This document shows, piece after piece, positions 17,003 to 25,062 of a stretch of DNA of 38,309 nt. The translations under genes and the position numbers were made by a program. The notes beneath the pieces were generated by a model, which saw only the letters and a list, made by a program, of their open reading frames with translations, ran no database searches and was not told the origin of the DNA. The first letter of the stretch is position 1, and every line of letters starts with the position of its first letter. The DNA comes from Archangium violaceum Cb vi76 (GTDB taxonomy: Bacteria; Myxococcota; Myxococcia; Myxococcales; Myxococcaceae), in the NCBI RefSeq assembly GCF_000733295.1, contig NZ_JPMI01000133.1, positions 6 to 38,314 on the forward strand, in the 5' to 3' direction.

Positions 17003-17656
17003 TCAGCGGGCGCGCGTGGGATGGCTCCGGCGAGACGTGGCCGGGACGTCCTCCCCCGTCACCGCCCGGGCAAGCCGCTCCGCGTCCGCGGTGGTGATGC
17101 CGAGCGAGGCGAAGACGCCGCTGACGAAGAGGCTGGCCACGCCCTGGGCCAGGGCTCGTCCACGCAGTTGCTGCACCAGCGGATGGGAGCCGGGAATGGC
17201 CGCGCCCGAGCGCACCAGGGCGGCCAGCTCCGGCCAGAACGTCTCCAGGGAGCCCTTGAGGGCCTCGGGGGCATCGACGTCATGCTCCGTCGACGTGTAG
17301 TCGGTGTACGCGGGGTCCGTCGCGATGCGGTAGAGGGCCGGGTTCTCCGCCGCCCAGCGGATGTAGGCCACGCCCGAGAGCCGGAACGCCTCCAGCGGGT
17401 CGGTGCTCCCCCGTGCCGCCGCGACGAGCGCCTCGCTCATCTGCCGGTTGCCCTCCTCGGCGAGCGCGCGCAACAGGGCCTGGCGGTCCGCGAAGTGCTT
17501 GTAGGGAGCGGCGGAGGACACGCCGACGCGGCGGCCCACCTCGGCCACGGTGAGCGCGTCCACGCCTTCCTCTCGGATGAGCTCGATGCTCGCCTCCAGC
17601 AGGGCGCGCTTGAGGTCCCCATGGTGGTAGGGGCGCGTGGGCGTCTTTCGGGTCAT
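17003..17656 (-). CDS. TetR-family transcriptional regulator
   Basis: A 217-residue TetR repressor. The N-terminal HTH (about 30-60: LTVAEVGRRVGVSSAAPYKHFADRQALLRAL) is canonical. The ligand domain has the WxxE/NPALYRI pattern (AYIRWAAENPALYRIATD) of the WHG C-terminal subfamily. The ATG at 17656 was chosen over a TTG 13 codons upstream, because the extension would overlap the palindromic operator region. It is divergent from the carotenoid oxygenase gene. A 25-bp palindrome lies between the two starts, so it very likely represses both itself and the oxygenase. Its ligand could be the oxygenase's substrate or product (inference). Confidence 0.9.
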   Translation of the reverse strand: MTRKTPTRPYHHGDLKRALLEASIELIREEGVDALTVAEVGRRVGVSSAAPYKHFADRQALLRALAEEGNRQMSEALVAAARGSTDPLEAFRLSGVAYIRWAAENPALYRIATDPAYTDYTSTEHDVDAPEALKGSLETFWPELAALVRSGAAIPGSHPLVQQLRGRALAQGVASLFVSGVFASLGITTADAERLARAVTGEDVPATSRRSHPTRAR

Positions 17657-17693
17657 ACGGTCACCGGATTGGACTGGAAACGAAGTCCGTTGC

Positions 17694-17718
17694 AAAGTAA
17701 GTAAGACTCACTTACTTT
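17694..17718. promoter_or_regulatory. 25-bp inverted repeat, likely TetR operator
   Basis: Arms AAAGTAAGT and ACTTACTTT (9 bp, perfect) are separated by 7 bp. It is 38 bp upstream of the TetR ATG and 38 bp upstream of the oxygenase ATG, that is, exactly central. AT-rich arms in GC-rich DNA, and the dimension of a TetR dimer site, support an operator function. Confidence 0.75.
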
Positions 17719-17756
17719 CTGTCCAGTCGCGGGTCCACCTTTTCGAGGAGCAGCCG

Positions 17757-19133
17757 ATGGGCAGCCAGAACGCCGTGAGTCCCCTGTTGCGGTCCCTGTC
17801 CCGGCCCCACGGCTTCGAGCCGCTGCGGGTCGAGGGCCGGCTTCCGGAGTCGCTCCGGGGCACGCTCTTCCGGGCCGGGCCGGGCCTCTTCGAGCGCTTC
17901 GGCGCGAGCCTCTCGCACGCGTTCGAGGCGGATGGAGCGGTCACCGCGGTGCGCTTCGATGGCCGTGGCGCGCAGGGGGCGTGCCGCATCGTCGAGAGCG
18001 CCGGCTATCGCGCGGAGGAGGCGGCGGGGCGGTTCCTCTTCAACTCGGCGGCCTCGTGGCTGGATCGCATGCGCGCCGCGCGCAGCGGCACGGCGAAGAC
18101 GACGGGGAACACCTCGACCTTCGTGTGGCAGGACCGGCTCTTCGCGCTGATGGAGGGCGGACTGTTGCAGGAGATGAACCCGGACACGCTGGACACGCTC
18201 GAGGCCACGAACCTGGGCGTGGTGACGGGAGCCTTCTCCGCGCACCCGCACCGGGTGGCCTCGCTGCGGACGACCTTCAACTTCGGCGTGCGCTACGGCC
18301 CGAAGATGCTCATCGACCTCTACGCGCTGCCGGATGAGGGAACTCCCTCGAAGCTCGGCACGGTGGAGGCGCCCTGGCAGGGCATGGTGCACGACTTCAT
18401 GGCGACCGACCGTCACCTCATCCTCTTCCTGGGGCCGGTGAAGCTCAACCTCCTGCGCGCGATGCTGGGCCTCGCGGACTTCACGAAGCTCTTCCAGTGG
18501 AAGCCCGAGCTCGGAGCACGGCTCATCGTCGTCCCGCTGAACGACCTCCAGGCGCCACGGACCTTCGAGCTCGATGCCTTCTGGACCTGGCATTTCGCGA
18601 ATGCCTTCGAGGACGAGGGCGGTCCGTGCGTCGACCTGTGCCGCTACCCGGAGTTCACGCTCGATGACATCGGCGAGCTGGAGGACAAGGGGCCGCCTCC
18701 GCTGCTGACGCGCCTGCACCTGGACCTGAAGACGGGGAAGGCGCGTGAGACGAAGCTCTTCGACGTCCCCTGCGAGTTCCCGCAGCTGCACCCGCGGGTG
18801 CACGGGGGGCGTTATGGCACCCTGTTCGCGCAGACCGAGCGCCGGAGCGGGGGCCAGAAGTACCCGGGGATCACGCGCATCGCGCTCGACGGCGGGAAGG
18901 GCGCGGAGTGGGCCGTGCCGGACGGACATGTGCCGAGCGAGCCCGTGCTCGTGCCGCGCGGCGAGGCGGAGGATGATGTCTTCGTGCTCGATCTCGTCTA
19001 CGACACGAAGAGCGACCACTCCTACGTCGCCGTCCTGGACGGACAGCACCTGGAGGACGGTCCGGTGGCGACCGTGCACTTCGACCACCCCATCCCTGTC
19101 ACGTTCCACGGTGGCTTCGCCGCCGCGAGCTGA
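17757..19133 (+). CDS. Carotenoid/stilbene cleavage oxygenase
   Basis: A 458-residue member of the carotenoid cleavage oxygenase family (seven-bladed propeller, non-haem Fe(II) held by four histidines). Candidate ligands are H163 (AHPHR), H212 (VHDFM), H279 (WTWHFANAFED) and H451 (VTFHGGF). The RAGPGLFER entry motif and AFEADGAV are also family signatures. It could cleave apocarotenoids, carotenoids or lignostilbenes; the sequence does not decide which. The ATG at 17757 follows CGAGGAG. It is transcribed away from a TetR gene with a shared palindrome, so expression is probably ligand-inducible. A small hairpin follows the stop. Confidence 0.93.
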   Translation: MGSQNAVSPLLRSLSRPHGFEPLRVEGRLPESLRGTLFRAGPGLFERFGASLSHAFEADGAVTAVRFDGRGAQGACRIVESAGYRAEEAAGRFLFNSAASWLDRMRAARSGTAKTTGNTSTFVWQDRLFALMEGGLLQEMNPDTLDTLEATNLGVVTGAFSAHPHRVASLRTTFNFGVRYGPKMLIDLYALPDEGTPSKLGTVEAPWQGMVHDFMATDRHLILFLGPVKLNLLRAMLGLADFTKLFQWKPELGARLIVVPLNDLQAPRTFELDAFWTWHFANAFEDEGGPCVDLCRYPEFTLDDIGELEDKGPPPLLTRLHLDLKTGKARETKLFDVPCEFPQLHPRVHGGRYGTLFAQTERRSGGQKYPGITRIALDGGKGAEWAVPDGHVPSEPVLVPRGEAEDDVFVLDLVYDTKSDHSYVAVLDGQHLEDGPVATVHFDHPIPVTFHGGFAAAS

Positions 19134-19135
19134 GA

Positions 19136-19159
19136 ATGCTTTGGATGCAAACAAAGCAT
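19136..19159 (+). terminator. Hairpin after carotenoid oxygenase
   Basis: Perfect 8-bp stem (ATGCTTTG) with an 8-nt loop, 2 bp past the oxygenase stop. The following bases are mixed C/T rather than a clean T-run, so this is a possible terminator. Confidence 0.4.
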
Positions 19160-19319
19160 CGAGTCCTGCTCGTTCTCGTTATTCATGAATAACTGGTAGA
19201 GCACAGAAACCTGCCCTGCAGGTCGGCTGGTCGCTGTGCGGACCCGGCACGAGATTCCTTTACGAACTGGACGGACAACCCGACCACCAGTTCACGTCCC
19301 TCGCCCAAAGGAAACACTC

Positions 19320-19847
19320 GTGAAGACTCAACTCAGCCGCGCGTGCTTGTTTCTCCTCGGAATCACCCTTTCTGCCGGGTGCGGCCCTGCCCCGGAAGAC
19401 ATGAAGCCCGAGTCGTCTGAAACCACCGATCCAGGCGCGTCCGAAATCGCGAGCCCCGGAACGGTGCATGCGCAGACCCTCGTAGGGGACCTGGGCACTC
19501 GGATCGGCTCCCCCGTCGCGACCTATGCCTATATCAGCTCGGCCTCCAATCAGTGGTCGGTCAGTTGTAACGGTGGGTCGTCGCGCGACATCGCCTGGGT
19601 GTGGACGGTGCCTGAGACGGGCTCCTACAGCTTCAGCACCGGCGGCTCGAACTTCGATACCGTCCTCCAGATCCGCCACTTCAGCAGCACTTCGTCGGTC
19701 ATGGGCTGCAACGACGATTACGGAAGTGGCCTCCAGTCGAAGATCACCCTCTCGGGCCTCGTCAAGGGCGTGAAGTTGTTGATCATCATCGAGGGCTACG
19801 CTGCCGAGTACGGCAATTACGCCCGTTTGAATATCGTCAAGAACTAA
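19320..19847 (+). CDS. Lipoprotein with PPC-type beta domain
   Basis: 175 residues. The signal peptide ends in the lipobox LSAGC (C21), followed by an acidic/Pro/Thr linker. Residues about 85-175 match the bacterial pre-peptidase C-terminal (PPC) beta-sandwich: AWVWTVPETGSYSFST, FDTVLQIR, CNDDYGSGLQSKITLSGL, then IIIEGYAAEYGNYARLNI. PPC domains are usually tails of secreted proteases; here the domain stands alone as a lipoprotein. The GTG start at 19320 follows AAAGGAAA. It might bind a surface or protein target, but no function is assigned. Confidence 0.85.
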   Translation: MKTQLSRACLFLLGITLSAGCGPAPEDMKPESSETTDPGASEIASPGTVHAQTLVGDLGTRIGSPVATYAYISSASNQWSVSCNGGSSRDIAWVWTVPETGSYSFSTGGSNFDTVLQIRHFSSTSSVMGCNDDYGSGLQSKITLSGLVKGVKLLIIIEGYAAEYGNYARLNIVKN

Positions 19848-19851
19848 GCCC

Positions 19852-19870
19852 TGGACATGGTTTCTGTCCA
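19852..19870 (+). terminator. Possible weak terminator hairpin
   Basis: TGGACA and its complement are separated by 7 nt, with an alternative overlapping stem ACATGG/CCATGT, immediately after the PPC lipoprotein stop. Short stem and no T-run. Confidence 0.25.
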
Positions 19871-20074
19871 TGTTGGAGTAGGTGCTGGCGGAAGCGAGCC
19901 TACCCACTCGGCGCCACCCCCAGCGGCATCATGAAGGGGGTGGACAGTAGCTATGCCCGAGGGCTTCGGCGTGAAGAGCCGCAGAAGGTGCCGGAGGATT
20001 GGTAGGGCCTCTGGAGGACACCTTGCCGGAGGTGGTGCGTCCCTGGCCCGCCGCATGCTTGAGCGCGGCTGGCC

Positions 20075-20748
20075 ATGTCTGGACCGCATGACCTCTTCGC
20101 CCGCTACACCTTCGGCCACCCCGAGCGGGCTGCCGCTGAACTGCGCGCCGTGCTGCCCGCGCATGTCGTCTCGGAGGTGACTGGACGTCCCTGCGGCGAG
20201 ATCCTGTCAGCGTGGTGGACCCCGAATTGCGAGAGACCGAGAGCGACCTGCTCTTCACGGCTCGACTGCGCACGGGTTAGCTGCTGCTGTTGTACGTGTT
20301 GCTGGCCCGGAAGCTGCCGGACTGGGTGGCACTCTTCGCGCAGGTGCAGGCGGCCCCCGAGGGCGCCGAGCAGCTGGTGGTGGTCATCCGTTACCTGCTG
20401 TGGGTGGGGAAGGATGCGGCTGTCCACGCAGCGGCGAGGCAGGTGTTACATTCGGTGCTGGATGAGCAGCGCACGGAGGAGTTGATGGGAACCTGGGCCG
20501 AGGACATGATCGAGCGGGGAGTCCAGAAGGGTCTGGTCAGGGGTCGACAGGAGGGCCGGGAGCAGGGTTTGCAGCACGGATTGAGCGTAGGCATCCTGCG
20601 GATCCTCACCGCGCGTGGCGTGCCCGTCGATGATGCGGTTCGCCAGCGCATCCTCACCTGCACGGACATGGCCACCCTGGACCGCTGGTTCGACCGGGCC
20701 CTGAACGCCACCACCCTCTCCGACGTGCTGGACGAGCGCGCTCAGTAG
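20075..20748 (+). pseudogene. Broken Rpn-family (recombination-promoting nuclease/transposase-like) gene
   Basis: The start MSGPHDLFARYTFGHPERAA is typical of Rpn/PD-(D/E)XK transposase-like proteins, and the end (ILRILTARGVPVDDAVRQRIL...LSDVLDERAQ) is their usual tail. Between them are three lesions. A single G is missing near 20177-20179, shifting the frame (SEV then DWTSLRRDPV in the other frame). An in-frame TAG lies at 20278. A large internal deletion joins LLLLYVLL directly to ARKLPDWV, so most of the catalytic core is gone. It is therefore inactive. A second, shorter remnant with a near-identical tail lies at 30867-31025. Confidence 0.85.
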
Positions 20749-20768
20749 ACGCGCCCGTCCGATCGCCG

Positions 20769-21803
20769 TCAGTAGTGAATCCGCGCGCTGATGGCGCGGT
20801 GGCCGGAGTAGTTCAGGTCCTCCCGGTCCGAGCCGGTGAACTGCAAGTCGGCGGCATCTCCATCGTTGTAGGGGATCGTCTTGCCTTGCGATGAGGTCGC
20901 CGCCGCGTTGAAGAAGAGGTAGTCGATGCGGCCTCCCGCTCCACCCGTCCAGTTGTCCTCGAGGCAGCCACGGCCTCCCGCGCAAGCCTCGTAGACCGGG
21001 TCGTTCCACTTGTAGTCGGTGGTGCTGGGAACCTGGGAGTTCGCCTGCTTGTACCAGTCCTTGTAGCCGCCGTTGGCGTAGTCACCCTCGTTGGAGTCGA
21101 CGCCCCAGATGAGCAGGTTGGCGCCGCTGATCTCCCGCATCTTCGTGTCCGTGAGCTGGATGTTCTTCTCGGCGCACCCGCTGTCCGAACTCGGGCCCTC
21201 CTGCGCCGTGGGCCAGTGGGACGAGCCCAGGACGACCTTCTTGTTGGTAATGAGGTCCGTGAAGGCCATCCGCACGCTGATGGTGCGCGCCTGGTGGTTG
21301 GGCACGCACGCGCCGTTCGCGCCCTTGTACACCTGCCACGTCGCCTTGGTCCCCGCGATGGGTTGCAGCCGGCCCGTGCGATAGATGATCGCGTTCGTCT
21401 GGTAGTCCTTCGCCGGGCCGCAGGGGCTGTTCATCGCCTCCGGGTTCGACTCGGCGATGACGTAGTCATACAGGCCGGGCAGGTTGTCCTGCATGTACTT
21501 CGCGAGCTCGGCGGCCTGCGCGGCGCCGCTCATCTGGTGGACGATGAAGACATCCGGCGAGTACGCCTGGGTCTTCATGTAATAGATGAGGTCCTGCCAG
21601 TCTCCCGCGCACTGCTCGCTGGCGGTCGGCAGGTTCTCGTAGTTCACGTTGTAGACCACCAGGAAGCCCGCGTTGGTGTTCACCGCCACCGCCTGCGAGA
21701 GCGTGCCCGGTGCGCCCGGCTCCGATGCTTCCCTCACTTCGTCGCTCCCGCATCCGAACAGGGCGAGGGAGGCCATCAGCGACATCGCGACTCTGGAGTT
21801 CAT
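20769..21803 (-). CDS. Secreted endonuclease/exonuclease/phosphatase-fold lipoprotein
   Basis: 344 residues. The signal peptide and lipobox ALFGC (C18) are followed by the DNase I-like EEP fold: VVYNVNYENL, HQMSGAAQ, SSHWPTA (His), WGVDSNEGD (the D-x-N pair), GRIDYLFF (Asp) and a final SGHRAIS. In active enzymes the last motif is usually SDHRP; here Gly replaces the Asp of the catalytic His-Asp pair, so activity may be altered. It may degrade extracellular DNA or phospho-substrates, in keeping with predatory bacteria (inference). The ATG at 21803 begins the signal peptide; upstream in-frame sequence lacks coding bias. The 3' end lies 20 bp from the Rpn pseudogene, convergent. Confidence 0.8.
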   Translation of the reverse strand: MNSRVAMSLMASLALFGCGSDEVREASEPGAPGTLSQAVAVNTNAGFLVVYNVNYENLPTASEQCAGDWQDLIYYMKTQAYSPDVFIVHQMSGAAQAAELAKYMQDNLPGLYDYVIAESNPEAMNSPCGPAKDYQTNAIIYRTGRLQPIAGTKATWQVYKGANGACVPNHQARTISVRMAFTDLITNKKVVLGSSHWPTAQEGPSSDSGCAEKNIQLTDTKMREISGANLLIWGVDSNEGDYANGGYKDWYKQANSQVPSTTDYKWNDPVYEACAGGRGCLEDNWTGGAGGRIDYLFFNAAATSSQGKTIPYNDGDAADLQFTGSDREDLNYSGHRAISARIHY

Positions 21804-21896
21804 GGGACCTTCGAGGCTGTGGACCCGAGGAATTCGGGCTCTACCCTGAAAGAGGGTCCGGTCCGGCCGCCATCCCAGGAATCGCATGGGGGCCCT

Positions 21897-22053
21897 GGAG
21901 TAGGCTTCCCTCCATGTCAGACATGTCTTCGAGACGAGCCGAGGCCGCGAGCGTCTGGAAGAAGAGGTTGCGCGGCTCCGGTTGGATGTTGTGCTCGGGG
22001 CCGATGCGCTCCCAGGTGCGGCCCGCTTCGCGCGTGGCATAGAGGAAGCCGCC
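21897..22053 (-). pseudogene. Possible BNR-repeat gene fragment
   Basis: The 356-bp gap 21804-22159 contains on the minus strand the frame GGFLYATREAGRTWERIG continuing through LFFQTLAASARLEDMSDMEG, preceded in another frame by NAPVIFLDEAA. The LYATREAGRTWERI block looks like an Asp-box (BNR/sialidase-type) propeller blade. No start codon or complete gene is present; a remnant is the best reading. The rest of the gap shows nothing recognisable. Confidence 0.3.
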
Positions 22054-22159
22054 TCGTCGAGGAAGATGACGGGCGCGTTGACGCCGCATCGAGCGGGGCT
22101 GAATCCACCGAGGGCGAGGGCCCCATGCCGCCGGGCGAGCCCTCACCCTCCGAGCGTTG

Positions 22160-22774
22160 CTACTTCTTGCCCTCGGGAGGCGTCTGGGCACCGCCACTGG
22201 CGCCCTCGGGAGGCATCCCGCCCCAGCCGGCCTCGACCATCGTCTTCCACTTCCACTGGCCGTCCCGCTTCACGAGCAGCGAGGTGTTGCGGCCGGTGAC
22301 CTTCTGCTTGCCCTGGGTCATCGTGAAGTCGTCGACGACACTCACCAGCGAGTCCGAGAGGACGGTGATGGTGGGCTTGTGGGTCACCTTCAGGTCCTTG
22401 GGCATGCCCTCGAACATGGGCTTCATCATCGCGGCATACGCCTCGCGGGTGTACTCCCCGGACTCGGGCACGCCCTTCAGATCATCGGTCACCATGTAGA
22501 TGGGGAAGTCGTACGTCGCGAGCGACGCCTCGAAGTCGCCCTTCTTCTCGAGCTCCTCCTGCTGCTTGAAGAACTCCTGGACCTCCTTCTTCGTCTGCTT
22601 CTCGTTGGTGGGCTTGCGAGCCCCCGGGCCCATCGCCTTCATGTCCATCCCGGGCGCCTGCTCGGACGCGGCGGCGGGCTTCTGCTCCGCGGGCTTCTTC
22701 GCCTTGTCCTGAGCCCATGCAGCGGAACCAGAGATCGCGACGGCCGTGATGCACACCAGAATCGTACGCTTCAT
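22160..22774 (-). CDS. Exported NTF2/SnoaL-like protein
   Basis: A 204-residue protein with a clear signal peptide (MKRTILVCITAVAISGSAAWA, cleavage before QD). It then has a low-complexity Lys/Pro/Ala-rich stretch (23-60) and an NTF2-like/SnoaL-like domain at about 60-190 (EVQEFFKQQEELEKKGDFEASLATYDFP...YTREAYAAMMKPMFEGM...LLVKRDGQWKWKTMVEAGWGG). Such domains bind small ligands or act as dimerising folds; no catalytic function can be assigned. The C-terminus is Gly/Pro-rich. The ATG at 22774 starts the signal sequence. Monocistronic on the minus strand. Confidence 0.8.
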   Translation of the reverse strand: MKRTILVCITAVAISGSAAWAQDKAKKPAEQKPAAASEQAPGMDMKAMGPGARKPTNEKQTKKEVQEFFKQQEELEKKGDFEASLATYDFPIYMVTDDLKGVPESGEYTREAYAAMMKPMFEGMPKDLKVTHKPTITVLSDSLVSVVDDFTMTQGKQKVTGRNTSLLVKRDGQWKWKTMVEAGWGGMPPEGASGGAQTPPEGKK

Positions 22775-22868
22775 GAATGCCCCCTTCGTGTGGTGGGCGG
22801 CGGTGACTACTGGACCGTGCATGAAGCCGTCAACACCGCGGTGTGGAGGCCGTGCGAGGAGATGACAA

Positions 22869-23885
22869 TCAGAGGAGCTTCATGGACTGCGCCGCGAAGC
22901 TCTCGCTCCCCGTTTGGGAGAGATGATCCTTGAGCGCCTTGCGGGCTTCCGCCTCGCTGGTGAACGCCGAGTCGGGGCCGAGCGTCTTGTCCGGCCGGAC
23001 GGCCTGGAGATCTCCCAGCTTGTCCCCCACGAGCGGATGGAAGACCACGGGGCGATCGGGCGCGAGGGTCTGGAGCTCCTGGCGATAGAGCACGCTCTTC
23101 GGATCATGCGTCCGCATGAGGGCGTGTGCCGGCCCCCGCGGGTTCTGCCTCACGAACTCCTCGGAGAGGTGGTTCCACATCGGCGTGACGGCCTTGGGGT
23201 CCTTGTAGATCTCCAGCCCCGAGAGCGCCCGGCCCGCCGGGGTGCTCTCCAGCGTGGAGTAGCCCTTGAGCTGGGCGTGCTTGCTCACGTCATAGCCGCC
23301 GGACCAGAGCGCCAGCGGTCCCTGACCCTGCTCGATGCGCAGGTGCGGCCCCAGCTCGTGAGCGACCTTCTCGTAGTGCGGGTTGGAGGTGTCCGGCCGG
23401 GGCTTGTCCAGGCTCGAGGGCGTGAGCCGGTTCGCCTTCACGTCGGCGCGGATCTGCTCCTGGCGGTTCACGCCGTGGAGGATGTCGCTCCAGACCTCGG
23501 CGGTCTTCGCCTCGCTCATGCCGAGCGCGGTGAAGGCCTTCTGGAACTGGGGCGCGTCGGGGTGCGAGAGGGGCGCCTTCAGGTCGAGCACCTGGGCGGC
23601 GGTGGTGCTGTGCTTTCCCGACGCGAGGGCCGGACCCATGGCCTGCTCCACGGGGACCCGCTGCTCCGCCAGGGTTCCCGCCAGCTCCGGACGACGGGAG
23701 GACGCCGGGTTCCGGACCTGGCCGTCGAAGCCATCGGTGCTCCACGGGGCCCGCTGGTTCTGGAGCCCACCCCGCGGGCTCTTGATGGGGCTGGGGCTCG
23801 CCGGAGCAGTGCCCGGAGTGGAGCCAGGCCGGAGGCTCGTCGGCTGGGGGATGTTCAATCGGGGCGGCCGGAAGCGGATGGTCAT
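22869..23885 (-). CDS. Polymorphic-toxin-like effector candidate
   Basis: 338 residues, soluble, no signal peptide. The N-terminal 85 residues are Pro/Ser/Arg-rich and probably disordered (FRPPRLNIPQP, TAPASPSPIKSPRGG). The C-terminal domain begins at about 165. It carries ALWSGGYDVSKHAQLKGYSTLE, followed by TPAGRALSGLEIY, the Trp of MWNHLSEEFV, and a late ELQTLA...VFHPLV. This W-S-G-G...L-E-x-T-P-x-G...W...S-x-x-F pattern is one I associate with C-terminal toxin domains of polymorphic toxin systems, possibly NAD-active. That is inference from pattern memory and unproven. It follows the glycine-zipper/repeat protein (23934-24824) by 48 bp in the same direction. No immunity gene is obvious downstream. 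Confidence 0.65.
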   Translation of the reverse strand: MTIRFRPPRLNIPQPTSLRPGSTPGTAPASPSPIKSPRGGLQNQRAPWSTDGFDGQVRNPASSRRPELAGTLAEQRVPVEQAMGPALASGKHSTTAAQVLDLKAPLSHPDAPQFQKAFTALGMSEAKTAEVWSDILHGVNRQEQIRADVKANRLTPSSLDKPRPDTSNPHYEKVAHELGPHLRIEQGQGPLALWSGGYDVSKHAQLKGYSTLESTPAGRALSGLEIYKDPKAVTPMWNHLSEEFVRQNPRGPAHALMRTHDPKSVLYRQELQTLAPDRPVVFHPLVGDKLGDLQAVRPDKTLGPDSAFTSEAEARKALKDHLSQTGSESFAAQSMKLL

Positions 23886-23933
23886 GGGAGCACCAGGGTT
23901 CGGAGTCGTGTCGGCGGGGTACGCGGAAGCGGC

Positions 23934-24824
23934 CTACTGCTGGGAGTCGGCGCCCGCGAGCCCGATGCGGGGCGCGAGGGTCTGCGCCAGCTGGGGAGCG
24001 ACCTCGGTGGCGACCTTCTTCAGCGTCCCGGCCGCCGAGCCCTCGCCCACGAGCGACTTCACGGTGTCGAGGGCCTGGGTCGCGACGCTGACCGCGTTGG
24101 CCACCGAGTTGAGGAGGTTCCCCAGGTCCGACTGCTGGGGAGCGGACTGGGGCAGGGTGCCCAGCTGCTGAGGAACGGGCTGGCTCAGGGCGCCCAGCTG
24201 CGGGGGCAGGCCACTGGCGAGGGACGGGTCCATCACCGGGCCCGCTCCCATGGCGTACGGGTCGATCGCCGGGCCAGCGCCCATCGCGTACGGATCCATC
24301 GCCGGGCCAGCGCCCATGGCGTACGGGTCCATCGGCTGACCACCGGCGGCGTACGGGTTCTGGCCACCGAGCAGCGTGGACGGGTCCATCAAGCCCAGGG
24401 CGCTGGCCGGGATGGTGGCCGCCTGGAGGCCCGCGCCGACGAGCCCGGCCGCACCGTTCGCCACGCCTCCGACGACGTCACCCACGGCCGACAGACCATT
24501 GCCGAGACCGTTGCCGATGCCGCCGAGCTTGTTGCCGAGGCTGCCGAACGCATTGTCCAGGCCGCCGAAGCCGTTCGGCTTGAGCTTGTCCAGCGCGCTC
24601 GAGGGCTTGAACCCGTCGAGCTTGAAGTCCGGCACCTTGCTGTCCGGGAGCTTGCCGTTGATGTCCGGGCGGGGCGAGAACGTGGGCCTGGTATCGGGCT
24701 TGAGGTCCGGCTTCTTGCCCGGGAGGTTGCCGTTGATGTCCGGGCGGGGCGAGAACGTGGGCTTGCTGCTGGGGGCCTTGAAGTCGGGGGTCGAGATCTT
24801 CGGGAAGCTCTTGCCGATACGCAT
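23934..24824 (-). CDS. Glycine-zipper, repeat-containing protein
   Basis: 296 residues, unusual composition. Two copies of a PTFSPRPDINGxLP unit (22-35 and 47-60) are followed by a Gly/Ala-rich hydrophobic stretch (about 90-145, LGGIGNGLGNGLSAVGDVVGG onward). The latter has GxxxG spacing able to insert in membranes. Three tandem MDPYAMGAGPA-type units (165-198) and a Gln/Pro linker come next. It ends in an amphipathic helical region. There is no signal peptide. I do not recognise the family. A carrier, chaperone or membrane-active partner for the toxin-like protein encoded 48 bp downstream is a reasonable guess. The frame is open much further upstream but without coding bias; the ATG at 24824 gives the natural start (MRIGKSFPKIS). 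Confidence 0.7.
   Translation of the reverse strand: MRIGKSFPKISTPDFKAPSSKPTFSPRPDINGNLPGKKPDLKPDTRPTFSPRPDINGKLPDSKVPDFKLDGFKPSSALDKLKPNGFGGLDNAFGSLGNKLGGIGNGLGNGLSAVGDVVGGVANGAAGLVGAGLQAATIPASALGLMDPSTLLGGQNPYAAGGQPMDPYAMGAGPAMDPYAMGAGPAIDPYAMGAGPVMDPSLASGLPPQLGALSQPVPQQLGTLPQSAPQQSDLGNLLNSVANAVSVATQALDTVKSLVGEGSAAGTLKKVATEVAPQLAQTLAPRIGLAGADSQQ
24240..24338. repeat. Three tandem 33-bp coding repeats
   Basis: Near-identical 33-bp units encode the MDPYAMGAGPA-type repeat of the 23934-24824 protein. A second pair of longer direct repeats (about 24656-24690 and 24728-24765) encodes PTFSPRPDINGxLP. Confidence 0.7.
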
Positions 24825-25062
24825 GGGGTGTCTCCAGGAAGGTTGGGGGCTTGTTGCCGCGAGAGGGTTACGCCTTGACGAGAAGGCGTTATTGCAGCGC
24901 CCGTGCCAGGGCGGCTGGGCCCGGAGACGAACGGGATTCCGCGGGTTTACGCGGAGGGGGCCTCGCGGGAAGGCCTCGGTGATGACTGCCGACACCGGCA
25001 CCCCCTGGAGAGCGCAGTCACCATTGATGACTGTTGTCACCAGTCACGGGAGGCTCGGAGCG
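24825..25062. promoter_or_regulatory. Divergent intergenic region with a direct repeat
   Basis: 238 bp between the divergent glycine-zipper gene and the methyltransferase. TGATGACTG occurs twice (24980-24988 and 25025-25033), both followed by a similar GxCACC tail, 45 bp apart. This spacing, just upstream of the methyltransferase, suggests a regulator site. Confidence 0.3.
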
